Source: Lunularia cruciata
Taxonomy: Eukaryota; Streptophyta; Marchantiopsida; Lunulariales; Lunulariaceae
Reading direction: 5' to 3'
DNA length: 64,000 nucleotides
NCBI GenBank assembly: GCA_948567375.1
Contig: OX419755.1
Location: forward strand, 78,634,218-78,698,217
Shown one piece after another: positions 11,607 through 22,806 of the stretch; the first letter of the stretch is position 1, and each line of letters begins with the position of its first letter. The notes beneath the pieces were generated by a model. The model saw only the letters and a list, made by a program, of their open reading frames with translations. It did not search any database and was not told where the DNA came from. A program made the position numbers and the translations under genes.

Positions 11607-13400
11607 CGACCTGATTTGAAGTCTCTTCCTCTCATCATAGCGGCAATTTCAACGGTGTAAGTTGACTCCAAGGTCCAAAATGAGTTTTAGTCAGCTCTAC
11701 ACAAAGATCCCTTCTTCCAAATGGTACATGGTTGCCTTACAGCATGCAATAATGAGAAAAACACCTTCTCCATCAAGGAGGGCCTTCTATTCCATGAGGA
11801 TCGGATCTATGTTCCAACTAAAGGTGATCTTTGACTTGTGCACCTTCAAGAAGCCCATGATTTACCCATTGCTGGTCACATGGGTGTGGACAAGACCTTG
11901 GGTACCCTCCAATGTCAATGGTGGTAGCCCAACATGACACGAGATGCTCAAGAATTTGTCTAATCATGTAAGAGCTGCCAACGTAACAAGGCAAGCAACC
12001 AAAAGCCGAGTGGACTCCTTCAACCACTCGCCGTTCCATCCGCTTGTTGGGAGCATGTGAGCTTGGATCTCATCACATCCTTGCCAAAGACAAAACAATG
12101 ACATATGGCAATTGTGGTGTTTGTGGATAAACTTAGTAAGCAAATCCACTTGGCACCAACCTGTAATACCGTGGATACTCTAACCTTAGTGCAAATCTAC
12201 TTTGACAATGTCTTCAAGCATCATGGGATGCCATGTGTACTCATCTCCAACCATGATCCTTGATTTCCCAGGAAGTTTTGGCAAGCACTCTTCCAAATAC
12301 TCGGCACCAAGCTTGCTTTGTCCATGGCCTGTGAGCCGGCCTGTCTCTCACTCAGGATGAACCTCTGATGGCTATTATGGTAGCGCACCATGGACTAAGA
12401 AGGCAAGGAACCCAAACTCCATCATACTCCTCCAAGGCTAACACTCTAAGACTCAAGACATTGCTCACTAGAGAGATCAATGAGAGAGAGATAGTTGCAA
12501 ATGAAAGGATGATGAGTACCTCCTCACCCCTTGTTTATATACTTGTGAAATAGCTATGTACCAAAGTTACTAATTATTGTAGTAACTCAAGTTACTAGAC
12601 TAAAAGTCAAGTAAAGTCAAAAAGTAGAAAGGAATATCCATTCACATGGGCATATTCCCCTAAGCATGTGGTCTTATCTTGACCCAACCACTAAGTCAAG
12701 GATTCCTTTACATGGGCTATCCTTAGACTAAAGAAGAATCCAAAACAAAAAGGCTTGCGGGCCCAAGAGTTCTCAACTCTTTCCTCAAAGCCAAACACCT
12801 AGGAATAATACCAAGTCAACACACTAAAATCCAAAATAGTTGTGCTCATCTTTTCTACTTCCTCTAAAGTAAGGTCCCCTCTATCTTAGCTATGACTAAC
12901 TTTAGCTAACCATGACTAATATAGAACCATCCTTTATCTCTATATAAATAATATCTCTTAAGTACTTGTAAAACCAAGCTAAATATCACAATACCACACA
13001 CATGCACAAATGGGTGTTACAGGCCTATCATCCTCAAACTGATGGACAAACTGAACGTGCAAATCATACATTGGAGGATATGTTGTGTGCCTTTGTCAAT
13101 GTCCACCATACCAATTGGGATGAATGTCTTGCAGCTACAAAATTTGCGTACAACAATTCCAAACAGGCAAGCACAAATTTTCTCCTTCCTTTCTCAATTT
13201 TGGCCAAGATTTGCTTGTCCCAAATTCTCTTCTTGCTCCCTCTCCATCTCAGGTTTCTCATACTTCTACATTCTTGACCATTATATCCAAATCTCTCCAA
13301 CAAGCCAAGTCTCACCTCCTTGTTGCTAAGAATTGCCAAAAAACAATATGTGGACCGCCATCATCGTGATCTCACCTTTGAAGTCGGTGATAAAGTCATG
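11607..13400 (+). pseudogene. Decayed integrase, chromovirus A, split by solo LTR Y
   Basis: DDE-type integrase for insertion of the cDNA. The HHCC zinc region (about 11830-11990) and the start of the catalytic core are legible in shifted frames. The core is interrupted at 12330 by solo LTR Y and resumes at 13022 with AYHPQTDGQTERANHTLEDM, which contains the catalytic Glu. The sequence around NFGQDLL and then DRHHRDLTFEVGDKVML leads into the C-terminal SH3-like part. Multiple frameshifts and stops are present. Confidence 0.82.
12330..13021 (-). repeat. Solo LTR Y (different family) inside integrase of A
   Basis: A 692-bp insertion absent from element B at the same point. Host GGCCT occurs on both sides (12326-12330 and 13022-13026; the last T may belong to the insert). 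Read on the minus strand it begins TGTAACACCC and ends GGCTCACA, typical TG...CA LTR termini. A TATA-like TATATAAATA lies at about 12941-12950 on the plus strand. No internal sequence remains. Confidence 0.7.
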
Positions 13401-13619
13401 CTATTCTCTAGTAACCTCTCTCTTCTACTTGATACCCAAGTTTGTAAACTTGCCCCTAATTGGATAGGATTGATATCACACAAATTGTCTCTCTTGTTGC
13501 TTATCGACTTGCCTTGCCTTGTGACATGCGTATCCATCCTGTCTTTCATATTTCCAAGTTGAAAGCCTTTGTTCCTAACCCCTCTTCCTTTTACTCTCAA
13601 GTCCAACCTCCCCCTCTTC

Positions 13620-13800
13620 CTGTCCCTATCAATGATCATGAGGAGTACAAAGTTGATCGTATCCTTGCGGGTCGCCATATTCAACAAGGCTGTTGCCAAC
13701 ATATGGAGTACAAGGTCCTTTGGAAAGGGTATCTCCTTCATGATGCCACATTGGAACCTCTTTCTCACCTCCAAAATGCATAGACGGCCATCCAAGAATT
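13620..13800 (+). pseudogene. Chromodomain at the integrase C-terminus, chromovirus A
   Basis: Reads VDRILAGRHIQQG, YKVLWKGYLLHDATLEP and LSHLQNA in the 13460-13783 frame. The W-K-G-Y core and T-x-E-P are diagnostic of chromodomains, which in chromoviruses read histone H3 methylation and steer integration. The usual Trp in T-W-E-P is Leu here. Together with the copy in B (about 18010-18210) it defines the family as a chromovirus. Confidence 0.88.
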
Positions 13801-13837
13801 TGAAGCTTCACTTGCGACGAGGACATCACCAACTAGC

Positions 13838-13849
13838 AGTGGGGGAATA
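13838..13849 (+). other. Polypurine tract, chromovirus A
   Basis: AGTGGGGGAA directly before the 3' LTR, the expected plus-strand primer. Confidence 0.8.
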
Positions 13850-14215
13850 TGTAACAATATGGAGTTTAGTGACAAATTTAGTCGGGCTTACGAAGTAGCA
13901 CATAAGACAAATTAGCCTAGAATATTCCAGAAGTATCTAGAAAGCTTCTTGGGAAGCTTCCTGGCTAGCTTAGCTTGCACCTCAAGTAAGTAGCTTCTTG
14001 AAGGAAGCTTCTAGAAGCTTCCAACTAGCTTAGCTTAGCTTGCCAAGTAAGCGGCTTCTAGAAGGAAGCTTCTTGAGAAGCTTCTCAAGAGCCTTGTATG
14101 CTACCTATAAATACCAAAGCCAAAGCTCATGTTAGGCATTCGGACTTTTCCCACATTCAAGTGTCCCAATGTGAGTTTCCATTCTCATATCTCTCCCCGG
14201 TCTCGGTCTTTTACA
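13850..14215 (+). repeat. 3' LTR of chromovirus A
   Basis: From TGTAACAATATGG to GGTCTTTTACA (366 bp). Has TATAAATA at 14106-14113 and a four-unit heat-shock element at 14004-14021. Confidence 0.92.
14004..14021 (+). promoter_or_regulatory. Heat-shock-element-like array in chromovirus A LTR
   Basis: GAAGCTTCTAGAAGCTTC is four perfectly alternating, contiguous GAA/TTC units with 2-bp spacers, the consensus for heat-shock factor trimers. It lies about 85 bp upstream of the LTR TATA box. Confidence 0.6.
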
Positions 14216-14220
14216 TATAG

Positions 14221-14677
14221 CTTCTCCAAAGAGAAGGTAGCCTGATAGTGCAATTTCCATATACAGTACCGAGCATAACTCAAATTGCATAGTTAGAGTG
14301 CACAACAATGTGAATTGTCTGTTTTTGCAAGTAAATTTTCCAAAAGGTCAAATTCTCACTTAGTTTAAAGAGTGTATTATTTACCTTGCTTTGAAAGTAT
14401 TATCGTCAACTGGAATAGTAATTTAGAGAGGAAAAGTAGAGATTCCTATTGGTAGAGAAAACCTTCTCATACCACAAGCTTCAAAAATTATATGTTCCTC
14501 TACATCAAAAGAAGTTTCCATGAATTTTAGAAGAGAAACTCCTATAATGAAAGTGATAGAAACTACCAAGAACCACTGTTGCTACCTGTCAACATCAAGC
14601 GGGCATTGGAGGCTGCATTGTGAAGCTAATTTTGGCCTTCTACATTCAAGCTAAGTAGAGGGAAGTTTCAAGAACAG
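14221..14677 (+). other. Copia F interior before gag, unassigned
   Basis: Non-coding stretch between chromovirus A and the first recognisable copia coding sequence. Confidence 0.4.
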
Positions 14678-15500
14678 GTGAGGGATGGCCAAGCAATAAG
14701 AAAGGGCAAGATGGTGGTCATGAAGTCTAGAGGTGCCAAAGTTGACCTTGCCAAGTATGATGGATGCTTTGATTATCTCCTATGGGAGCATCATACTCAA
14801 GGCATGCTCAAGGCCAATGGTTTTGGGAAATTGTTGAGACCCGAGACCAATTTGGTGTTAGAGGATGATTGGGATGACATGTTGGAGATAATTGTACACA
14901 TATTGTTTTAAATCTATAGCCACATGTCATCAAACAATTGTACAAGGAGTACATTACTCTTTTTGATGTGCTAAAACAAAATTACCATCAAAAGAGTTAT
15001 CAAATTGTCTCTACACATCCTTGAAGCTGATGAGAGTCAAGATGAAGGAAAATGAGACCAAGTTACAAGATCATATCAATGCCTTCAATGATCTCATTAT
15101 GGACTTGCAAACTCTTGGAGAGGACTTGAGTGATGAGAGAAAGGCACTCCACATGTTGAGTTCTCTCCCTAAGTTCAATTTTGATTGAGCAATTTTGATG
15201 AATGACCATCCCTATCAAATTGTAGGCATTCGATTTGTTAAGATTCAAATTTTTGATGGGCTTGTGTGCACATTGACTAATATCAAGCATATCCCTGACA
15301 TGAGGAAGAACTTGATATCTCTTGGCATTGTTAGACAGAAATGGTCATCAATGGGAAGTAGTTGATGGTGTACTTCAATTCATAGCTAGGGGAAAAGTCA
15401 TCTTGAAGGGAAATAGGCATAAGAATCTATATGTGCTAGAGTGCAACAATGTTTATGGAGAAACTCATGCTACTAGATCTTATGATATGATTAACTACTT
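14678..15500 (+). pseudogene. gag: Decayed copia gag / pre-integrase region (element F)
   Basis: The 14678-14911 frame has VDLAKYDGCFDYLLWEHHTQ and then DDWDDM, typical of the copia gag start (K-F-D-G, F-x-x-W, W-x-x-M). Further gag-like helices follow to about 15200 with stops. At about 15325-15470, RNGHQWEVVDGVLQF and HKNLYVLECN resemble the region leading to GAG-pre-integrase. Neither a zinc knuckle nor a protease DSG could be found between them, so the protease seems lost. Non-functional. Confidence 0.65.
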
Positions 15501-16455
15501 ATGACGTTAGTGAGAAGAGCATGTCTATTCCAAGAAAGGCTTTATTTCTACACTACGGTCTAGTAGTTTAGAATTCTGTGAGTATTGTGTACTAAGGAAG
15601 CAACATCAAACTACTTTTGGTGTTGGAACTTATAGTTCCAAAAGGATTCTTGATTATATACATAGTGACGTGTGGTGCCCATCCTCCTACTCCTTCATAG
15701 TCTGGAAATATGTACTATGTATCTTTCATCAATGATTATTTAAGGTTTGTATGGATTTACTTTATGCGTCAGAAGTCTGAGGTCTTTGTCACTTTCAAGA
15801 AGTGGAAAGTGCAAGTTGAGACTCAGATTGGTAAGAAAGTGAGATTTTTGCACTCAAATAATGGGGGAGGAGGGATACACTTCTAGAGAATTTGAGGTGT
15901 ATTGTCAACAAGAGGGGATAACTTGCCATCTCACTGTAGTATATATTCCACAGTAGAATGGTGTTGTTGAGTGGCTCAATCAAACACTATTGGAGCAAAT
16001 GAGGAGAATGTTGAGCTAATCAGGTTTATCACATGCATTTTGGGCTGAAGCTTTCAACATTGCAGCTTATTTAGTAAATCTTTCCCCTTCCATTGTGATT
16101 CATTACATGACACCGTTTAAGAGGCAAAGACTGCCTACACATTACAATCATTTGGTAGTCATTGGATGTAATGCTTATCCTCTCATACCCAAGGAAAGTA
16201 GATCTAAGCTAGATTGTACTTCCAAGAAATGTGTTCTTCTTGGCTACCAAAGTGGTGTGAAGGGTTACAGGTTGTGGGATCCCCTCACCTATAAATTGAT
16301 TGTCAATAGAGATGTTTTATTCAATGAGTCTAGATCATTGATCTAGGAGGAGAAAGCTCAGACTACTCATATTGACAAGGGAAAATCTCCTCTAAATATT
16401 GTTGAGGAGGAGATTAATTATGCTGGTTTTCATGACAAGGCACAAGGAGGTGCTC
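15500..16455 (+). pseudogene. Decayed copia integrase (element F)
   Basis: Copia integrase core: HSDVWGPSS (first Asp, about 15660), NDYLRFVWIYFMRQKSEV, HSNNGG where the second catalytic Asp has become Asn (about 15855), and NGVVEWLNQTLLEQMRRML with the catalytic Glu (about 15958-16015). FWAEAFNIAAYLVN and the C-terminal YQSGVKGYRLWDP follow. Several frameshifts and stops are present. The reading stops at GGTGCT where element C inserted and resumes at 31961. Confidence 0.8.
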
Positions 16456-16902
16456 TGTCACGCCATTTGTAGTGTTGCATCTAGATGCTTGGACACTGGA
16501 GTTCTAGTGATAGTAGTTAGAATTATTTCAGCAGTTTCTCAAAGACTACTTTCCGACGGTCAGATTTTATGTTTGGGTATTGACTTCACAGTAGGGCCCA
16601 CCGTCACTTTGCACCATTTGCACCGTCGAGTGTACCATCAACGGGACTGTTAGGGTTCAGACCTAGCTCGAGTCTAGGGGGTATACTTTCAAAGTGCAGC
16701 TCCAGAGAGCTCACTTCTTTGATGTTGAGCCTTTGAGTTCTTGGCTATGGTGGACAGAGGCCGGCGAGCGTCACCTGGATTCTCTATGCTTGAGTGGGTG
16801 TGGCTTGACTGTAGTCAGTGCCCATTTGTTGGCAGTTATAGAGTGACAGATCAAGTACTGATCTGAATTGAGTTGAGTTGAGAGTGGTAAACAATCTAAT
16901 AA
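16456..16902 (+). repeat. 5' terminal repeat A1 of element C
   Basis: 447 bp from TGTCACGCCATTTG to CTAATAA. Aligns along its length with A2 (31406-31854) and, reversed, with 63609-64000 and 42999-43529. It is followed directly by CATCAGAGAAGTGAAGTC, also found after the A repeat of D. Confidence 0.88.
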
Positions 16903-17592
16903 CATCAGAGAAGTGAAGTCAAAGGGAAATTGGGTGCATGAACTTTGAGTGTTGGTGGTATCTCCAAGCTCGGTGGATCATTGGTAGCTTGATTCAAGTT
17001 CAGCTTTTCCATAGTGTGCAAAAGCGCTGGCCAAATTTTGAGCAAAGAAGGAGCAAATTTCAAGCAGTGGTTGTGATTTTGAACTCAGGAGGTGAAAGTG
17101 GGACCAATTTGTTGCGAGTTGGGCTCAAAAAATCAAATTGAAGGTGGAGTTGGGAAGCTATTCTCATGACTTTATGATTTGGAGAAACTTGTGTTGTCAA
17201 TTTGGCTTGAGTGGAAAGTTAGTGGGGGATTTGGCGGTCAGCCAACTTTAGGGTTTATGTCATATTTTACATCAGATTTTAGCTTCATTTTACGTCATAT
17301 TTTGGCCAGATTTGGAGGATTTTTGCTAGTTCGGAGGACTTTTGTAGATTTGGAGAAGTTTGCCAATTTTGGAGGAGGTTTGAAGTGGCAAGAAGAAAGG
17401 CCTCATTTGGCTGAATTTTGGTATTTCAAGGCTTCAAGGCATAGGGCTGTGGGCTATGAAGGCCTAGAAGGGCCAGCAAGCCAACGTGAGGCTAGCTAGT
17501 TTAGAGTAGATCTTGGTCATTGGTTGGCAAAATCTGCCTTTCTTGCTAGATTGTGCACAACAAGGTTTGACTCCTAGATCTCTTGTTCCTAG
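16903..17592 (+). other. Leader of element C (5' part)
   Basis: Untranslated leader between A1 and the site where chromovirus B inserted. It is mirrored by 62860-63608 in D. A tRNA primer site is not clear; TAACATCAGAG at 16900 only loosely resembles the iMet site. Frames here (16938-17499) show no domain. Confidence 0.6.
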
Positions 17593-18001
17593 TGTAAAAG
17601 ACCAAAACCGAGGAGAGAAATAGGAGAATGGAAACTCACATTGGGGCACTTGAATGAGGGAAAACTCCGAATGCCTAGCATGAGCTTCGGCTTTGGTATT
17701 TATAGGTAGCATACAAGACTCATGAAGCTTCTCAAGAAGCTTCCTTGAGCCGCTTTCTTGGAGTGCAAGCCAAGTTAACCAAGAAGCTTCTCAAGAAGCT
17801 TCCTTCTAAAAGCCGCCTACTTGGAGTGCAAGCTAAGCTAGTTAGAAGCTTCTAGAAGCTACCTACTTAGGGTGCAAGTTAACTAGTTGGGAAGCTTCCC
17901 AAGAAGCTTCTTAGATACTTCTAGAATATTCTAGGCTATTTTGTCTTATTCTCTACTTCGTAAACCCGACTAACTTTGTCGCTAAACTCCATATTGTTAC
18001 A
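17593..18001 (-). repeat. 3' LTR of chromovirus B
   Basis: 409 bp, TG...CA on both strands (TGTAAAAGACC ... ATTGTTACA on plus). Carries GAAGCTTCTAGAA at 17845-17857, a three-unit heat-shock-like element, and TATTTATA (TATA box reversed) near 17696-17703. Confidence 0.93.
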
Positions 18002-18235
18002 TATTCCCCCGCCGCTAGTTGGTGACGTCCTCGTCGCCAGTGAAGCTTTGAATTCCTTGATGGCCATCTGTGCATTTTGGAGGTAGGAAAGAGGTTCCCA
18101 TGTGGCATCATGAAAGGGATACCCTTTCTAAAGGACCTTGTACTTCGTATGTTGGTGAAGGCCTTGTTGAATATGACGACGCGCAAGGATAAGATCAACT
18201 TTGTACTCCTCATGATCATTGATAGGGACAAGCAA
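18002..18235 (-). pseudogene. Chromodomain of chromovirus B
   Basis: Minus-strand reading shows KVDLILARRHIQQG, a YKVL*KGYPFHDATWEP segment with the conserved T-W-E-P, and LQNAQMAIKEFKASLATRTS up to the end of the polyprotein. One stop replaces the Trp of W-K-G-Y (TGG-to-TAG). The chromodomain is expected to bind methylated H3 and target heterochromatin. Confidence 0.85.
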
Positions 18236-19570
18236 AGGAGGAGGTTGGACTCAAGAGGAAAAGGAAGAGGGGTTAGGAACAAAGGGTTTCAACTTGGAAA
18301 CATGAAAGACATGATGGATATGCATGTGACAAGGCAAGGCAAGTCGATAAGCAACAGGAGAGACAATGTGGGTGATATCAAAGGGTCCTATCCAATTAGG
18401 AGCAAGTTTACAAACTTGGGTATCAAGTAGGAGAAGGAGGTTACTAGAGGATAGCATGACTTTATTGCCAACTTCAAAGGTGAGATCACGATGATGGTGG
18501 TCCGCATATTGTTTTTTGGCAATTCTGAGCAACAAGGACGTGAGACTTGGCTTGTTGGAGAGATTGGGGTATAGTGGTCAAGAATGTGGAAGTATGAGGA
18601 ACCTGAGAGGGAGGGGGAGCAAGAAGCGAAACTGGAACAAGCAGATCTTGGCCAAAATTGAGAAAGAAGGGAGAAAATCCGGTGCTTGCCTGTTTGGAAT
18701 TGTTGTAGGCAAATTCTGCAGCTGCAAGACATTCATCCCAGTTGGTATGGTGGACATTGACAAAGGCCCGCAACATATCCTCCAATGTATGATTTGCACG
18801 TTCAGTTTGTCCATCAGTTTGAGGATGATAGGCCGTGGACAAAGTAAGCTTGGTGCCGAGTATCTAGAAGAGTGCTTGCTAAAACTTCCCAGTAAATTGA
18901 GGATCATGGTCACAAATGAGTACACGTGGCATCCTATGATGCTTGAAGACATTGTCGAAGTAGATTTGCGCTAAGGTTGGAGCATCCATGGTATCACAGG
19001 TTGGTGCCAAGTAGATTTACTTACTAAGCTTATCCACAAACACCACGATTGCGGTGTGTCCTTGTTTTGTCTTTGGCAAGGATGTGATGAGATCCAAGCT
19101 CACATGCTCCCAGCAAGCGGATGGAATGGCAAGCGATTTGAAGGAGTCCACTCGGCTTCTGATTATTGGCCTTGTTACATAAGCAGCTCTCACACAATAT
19201 GACAAATTCTCGAACATCTTGTGTCATGTTGGGCCACCACCATTGACATTGGAGGGTACCCAAGGTCTTGTCCATACCCATGTGACCAGCGATGGGTAAA
19301 TCATGGGCTTCTTGAAGGCGCACAAGTCGAAGATCACCTTTGGCTGGAACATAAATCCGGCCCGCATGGAATAGAAGGCCTTCCTTGAAGGAGAAGGTGT
19401 TGTACTCTTTGTCACCTGATGTTAGACAACCTTGTACCATTTGGAAGAAGGGATCTTGTTGGAGAGCTAACCAAAACTCATTATGGATCTTGGGATCAAT
19501 TGACACCGTCGTAATTGCTACCGCAATGAGAGGAAGAGACTTCAAATCAGGTTGTCGTGACAGAGCATCA
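18236..19570 (-). pseudogene. Integrase of chromovirus B (frameshifted)
   Basis: Reads HDLPIAGHMGMDKTLGTL and then CESCLCNKANNQKPSG (HHCC zinc region), in the same frame as RNase H. After a frame change come HVSLDLITSLPKTKQGHTAI (first Asp), ICDHDPQFTGKF (second Asp) and AYHPQTDGQTERANHTLEDM (Glu). All three acidic residues are present. The core is broken by a frameshift near 19070 and several stops (for example KLSK*IHLAP and GKF*QALF). The C-terminal part leads through NFGQDLLVP and HHRDLTFEVGNKVML into the chromodomain. This copy gives the uninterrupted view of the stretch that solo LTR Y splits in A. Confidence 0.87.
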
Positions 19571-20080
19571 GGGATGACATGGAACCAACCTGGTTTGTAC
19601 TCAAGTTTGATGTCAAACAATTGGAGTTTCTCTTCCCATCGATGATGTTGACTCTTCATGTGCTCTAGGTGTAAGGTCTGCAACAATGACTTGTGATCAG
19701 TTTGCATGATCACTTGTTTCCCCAAGAGATAATGCCTCCATACCTTGGTGGCATATACCAGTGCAAGTTGTTCCCGATCTCGAGTAGAGTAATTTATTTC
19801 AGCTGTATTTAGTTGGTGAGACACAAAGGCAATGGGATGTAGTCCATCTGGAAATTCTTGTTGCAACATAGCTCCAATTGCAAAGTTAGAAGCATCAAAA
19901 TCAACCATACAAGGTAGTTGAGGATCATATGGTTGAAGAATGGGTCTCAAAGACACCATATTTTTCAAATTTTGGAATGCTTCTTCATGTTTGGTGTTCC
20001 ATTGGAAGCTCAAGTTATTTCCCAAGAGGTTAGTCAATGTTGCAGCCACATGAGCATAATAGTGGATGAATCACCGGTAA
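19571..20080 (-). pseudogene. RNase H domain of chromovirus B
   Basis: RNase H degrades the RNA strand of the cDNA hybrid. Within the 20049-19030 frame are CMVDFDASNFAIGAMLQQ (first Asp), YSTRDREQLALVYATKVWRH (Glu), IMQTDHKSLLQ (Asp) and EYKPGWFHVIPDALSR. The frame itself is open here, so the domain looks intact, but the polyprotein around it is broken on both sides. Confidence 0.85.
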
Positions 20081-20967
20081 AACTAGCAAATCCATTGAAT
20101 GCCCGTACTTCTGTAGCATCCTTTGGGGTAGGCCAATCAGTAATGGCCTTGATCTTCTCTTCTTCCATCTTGATCCCCTCTGATGAGATCTTATGACCCA
20201 AGAAGGTAACCTCCTTTTGCCAAAAAGCACACTTCGACTTCTTACAGTAAAATTTCCATTGTCATAGTCGTCTTAGGACCTCTTGCACATGATTCATGTG
20301 TTTAGCCTCTGTCTTGCTATAGATTAAGATACATCCAAGAATACCACCATTGACCGATCCAATAGTCCATCCAACACCCGATGCATCTGATCCATGAAGA
20401 TTGCTGGAGCATTAGTGAGTCCGAAAGGTAGAACTCTCCACTCAAAATGCCCATACCTTGTGCAAAAGGTAGTCTTTTGCACATCCTCTCTATCAATCGG
20501 AATTTGCCAATAGCCGCTATGAAGATCCAACTTGGAAAAGTAACATGCTCCACTTAGTTGATCAAGTAAGTCATCGATACGAGGCAAGGGATATGCATTC
20601 TTCATGGTTTGCTTATTGAGCCCACAATAATCAATACAAAATCAAAGTACTCCATCCTTCTTTGGAACATATAGTATCGATACACTCCCCAAGGAGAGGT
20701 ACTATGTTGTATGAAGTCCTTCTCCAACAACTCTATAAGTGTTGTTTGCAACTCCTCCAACTCCTTTGGTGAGAGCCGATAGATCGGTCTTCTCATTGGA
20801 GTACTCCTTGGCAATAACTCGATCTTGAAGGGCATACCTCGATCAGAGGGTAATCCCTTTGGCAGATCATCCAAAAACACGTCCGCAAACTCCTTAACTA
20901 TCCGATCAACCATTACTTGATGAGGCTCTTGGTCCTCCACAAATTGGTCTTGTGTAATCGGCTTGAT
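20081..20967 (-). pseudogene. Reverse transcriptase of chromovirus B
   Basis: Two main frames: 20940-20602 (PKGLPSDRGMPFKIELLP, PIYRLSPKELEELQTT) and 20605-20324 ([16 protein letters not shown] with the first catalytic Asp, [12 protein letters not shown], then VVFLD). A frameshift sits near 20330, where the family FLDD motif is expected, so the catalytic centre is damaged here. Another disruption near 20660 affects the P-K-K-D-G segment. The C-terminal part (TFLGHKISSEGIKMEEE) is visible near 20150-20215. Confidence 0.86.
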
Positions 20968-21629
20968 CTACACCGCAAATACAGACTTATCTTCCTCCAA
21001 AGCTTGCTCTATGGCTGCTTTACTAACAAACTTCCCTTCTAGGGACTCATCTCTCTTCCAAACTTGCTCCATAGTTGCCTTCTTGGCAAACTTCCCATCT
21101 TGGGACTCCACTTCCTTCAAGGTTTGCTCTATGGCTACCTTCTCAACAAACTTCCCATCTTGGGCCTGACTATTCTTAGGTGTCTTACTCAGAGGTGCCA
21201 GACAACCTAATCGGAAATTCCTACCTTGGTGTTGTACTTGAATTTGGCGTCGGGTCCAATCAAATTGAACCTTATGACATTCAAGCCAAGGTAGACCCAG
21301 AATGATATCATAGTGTAGAGGTGCCACTATAAACCTCATACACTCCAAATACTCCTTCCCAATCTTGAAGGTAATAGGATGCGAGGTGCGGAATGCAGAA
21401 CCCTTTCTACCATCCGCCATCATCAAACTACTTCCAATTACTGACTTGATAGGAATACCCAATTCCTTTGCTACTTGCATAGACATGCAATTCTCTGAAC
21501 TTCCAGAATCAACCAAAATTCTACAACCTCGATTAGATATCATACCTTGCAAGTGAAGCAGACTTGCATAGGTCGAGCCTTCAATCCCATTAGAACTAAT
21601 CAAGCTCCCAATAGGTGGCTCAAAATCTC
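20968..21629 (-). pseudogene. Aspartic protease region of chromovirus B
   Basis: The 211-codon frame starting at 21603 has ILVDSGSSENCMSMQVAKEL (Asp-Ser-Gly active site) and LGLPWLECHKVQFDWTRRQI. It then has an unusual Lys/Glu/Ser-rich tail made of about three imperfect repeats of roughly 20 residues (DGKFVEKVAIEQ, DGKFAKKATMEQ, EGKFVSKAAIEQ), probably a spacer before reverse transcriptase. Element A lacks this tail. The pol frame overlaps the end of gag. Confidence 0.82.
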
Positions 21630-22535
21630 CTATTGGGATTCCTTGTTTCCCTGATCATTCCGCTCCACAACCTCCACTTGGGCAACTTGTCGAGGTCGTC
21701 CATTCTTGAGTGGACATTCAGCAATGCAATGCCCCAATTGGCGAAAATAGAAACAACTACCATTTTGTCGCAATTTCTCTCTGTCCACCATGCTCAGTGG
21801 TCTTTGTTGAATTGCATCAATCTCCATTGGTGCTGGCTCCTCCACTTGTGTGTAGTGTATTGGTAGGCTTTGTGGAGGTCAAGGTCGAGACCAAGTTGTT
21901 GCCACCAAGGAATCAAAACGTTTGGCCAACCGCATGGCTTCCTCCAAGTGTTGTGGCTCTTGCATGGTTACCTCTAATTTGGTTCTTGCCTTCAAGCCCC
22001 TCACAAATTGATCCAGAGCTTCACCTTCCAGAATATTTGGGATCTGCATGACGGTGTTTTGGAACTGCGAGATGTAACTTCTTACAAAGCCAATATGTTT
22101 CAACTCTGCCAACTTATCCCGTGCAGCCTGTATGGCATTTATAGCTTGGAACCGACTGATTATTGCGCTCTTGAATTTCGCTCATGTCAAGATCGGTGCA
22201 ACCATTTGTCGTTCGGCTCGCTCCACTCAAAATCTCCACCATAGCTTTGCTACTCCATCCAATTGGCTAGAAGCCAAGAGAATCTGTTTTTGCTCATCTT
22301 GTAGATTGGTAGCTTCAAAATAACGTTCAAAATCAAACACAAAATTCTCCACTGCACCCGGGAGATTCTTGCCTTCAAATACCTTGGGTTTAGGGAATTG
22401 AATGAGATCTTCTCCATCTTGAACTGGCGCTCTATCTATCTGTTCTTGTCGTTGTTGGTCTTATTCATCCAACAATCGAGTAAGATGCTCGATTTGTTGT
22501 TGCATTGCAAGGATAACATCCGGTATTGCCGCCAT
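21630..22535 (-). pseudogene. gag: gag of chromovirus B
   Basis: Opens at ATG 22535 (MAAIPDVILAMQQQIEHL) and ends at TAG 21630 after GNKESQ, 302 codons with scattered stops. Capsid-type helices are followed by a nucleocapsid knuckle, CFYFRQLGHCIAEC, in which the second Cys has become Phe. Protease overlaps in another frame. An NCBI-style retrotransposon-gag core lies in the middle (ATNLQDEQKQ region, about 22260-22320). Confidence 0.82.
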
Positions 22536-22793
22536 TGCTTCTACTCTATTCCATTACCCTCAATTTATCTAGTTGATTAACACATAGATACAACACGTCC
22601 ACCGTTCTCCATAAGTTACCACCGGAAGTATCAACGGTTCCTCTAAGACAGTGATCATATGTAGAAAATCCTGCCCAAAGCGCGAGGTGATGAATTATGT
22701 GAAATGATGTTTTGGTAATATTTGGACATGAAAGTCCCAATGGTTTGGTGAAAGTGGATTTGGTGGTCCATAAATTCCATCCATCCCATTTTT

Positions 22794-22805
22794 GCTCTGA
22801 TACCA
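22794..22805 (-). other. Primer binding site (tRNA-iMet), chromovirus B
   Basis: The minus strand reads TGGTATCAGAGC next to the 5' LTR, identical to element A. Confidence 0.95.
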
Positions 22806-22806
22806 A

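Larger units (their letters stand above)
8586..14215 (+). mobile_element. Ty3/gypsy chromovirus A
   Basis: Complete in outline: 5' LTR 8586-8997, tRNA-iMet primer site, gag with zinc knuckle, protease, reverse transcriptase, truncated RNase H, integrase, chromodomain, polypurine tract and 3' LTR 13850-14215. A perfect TATAG target duplication flanks it (8581-8585 and 14216-14220). All genes carry stops. The RNase H region has lost about 420 bp relative to element B, and integrase is split by solo LTR Y. It belongs to the same family as B (17593-23229) and E (56225-58164) and is more decayed than B. Confidence 0.93.

Noticed and set aside
16900..16911. tRNA-iMet primer site for element C
   Set aside because: TAACATCAGAGA differs from the iMet site at four of twelve positions and the D copy differs again, so the primer of this family is left open.
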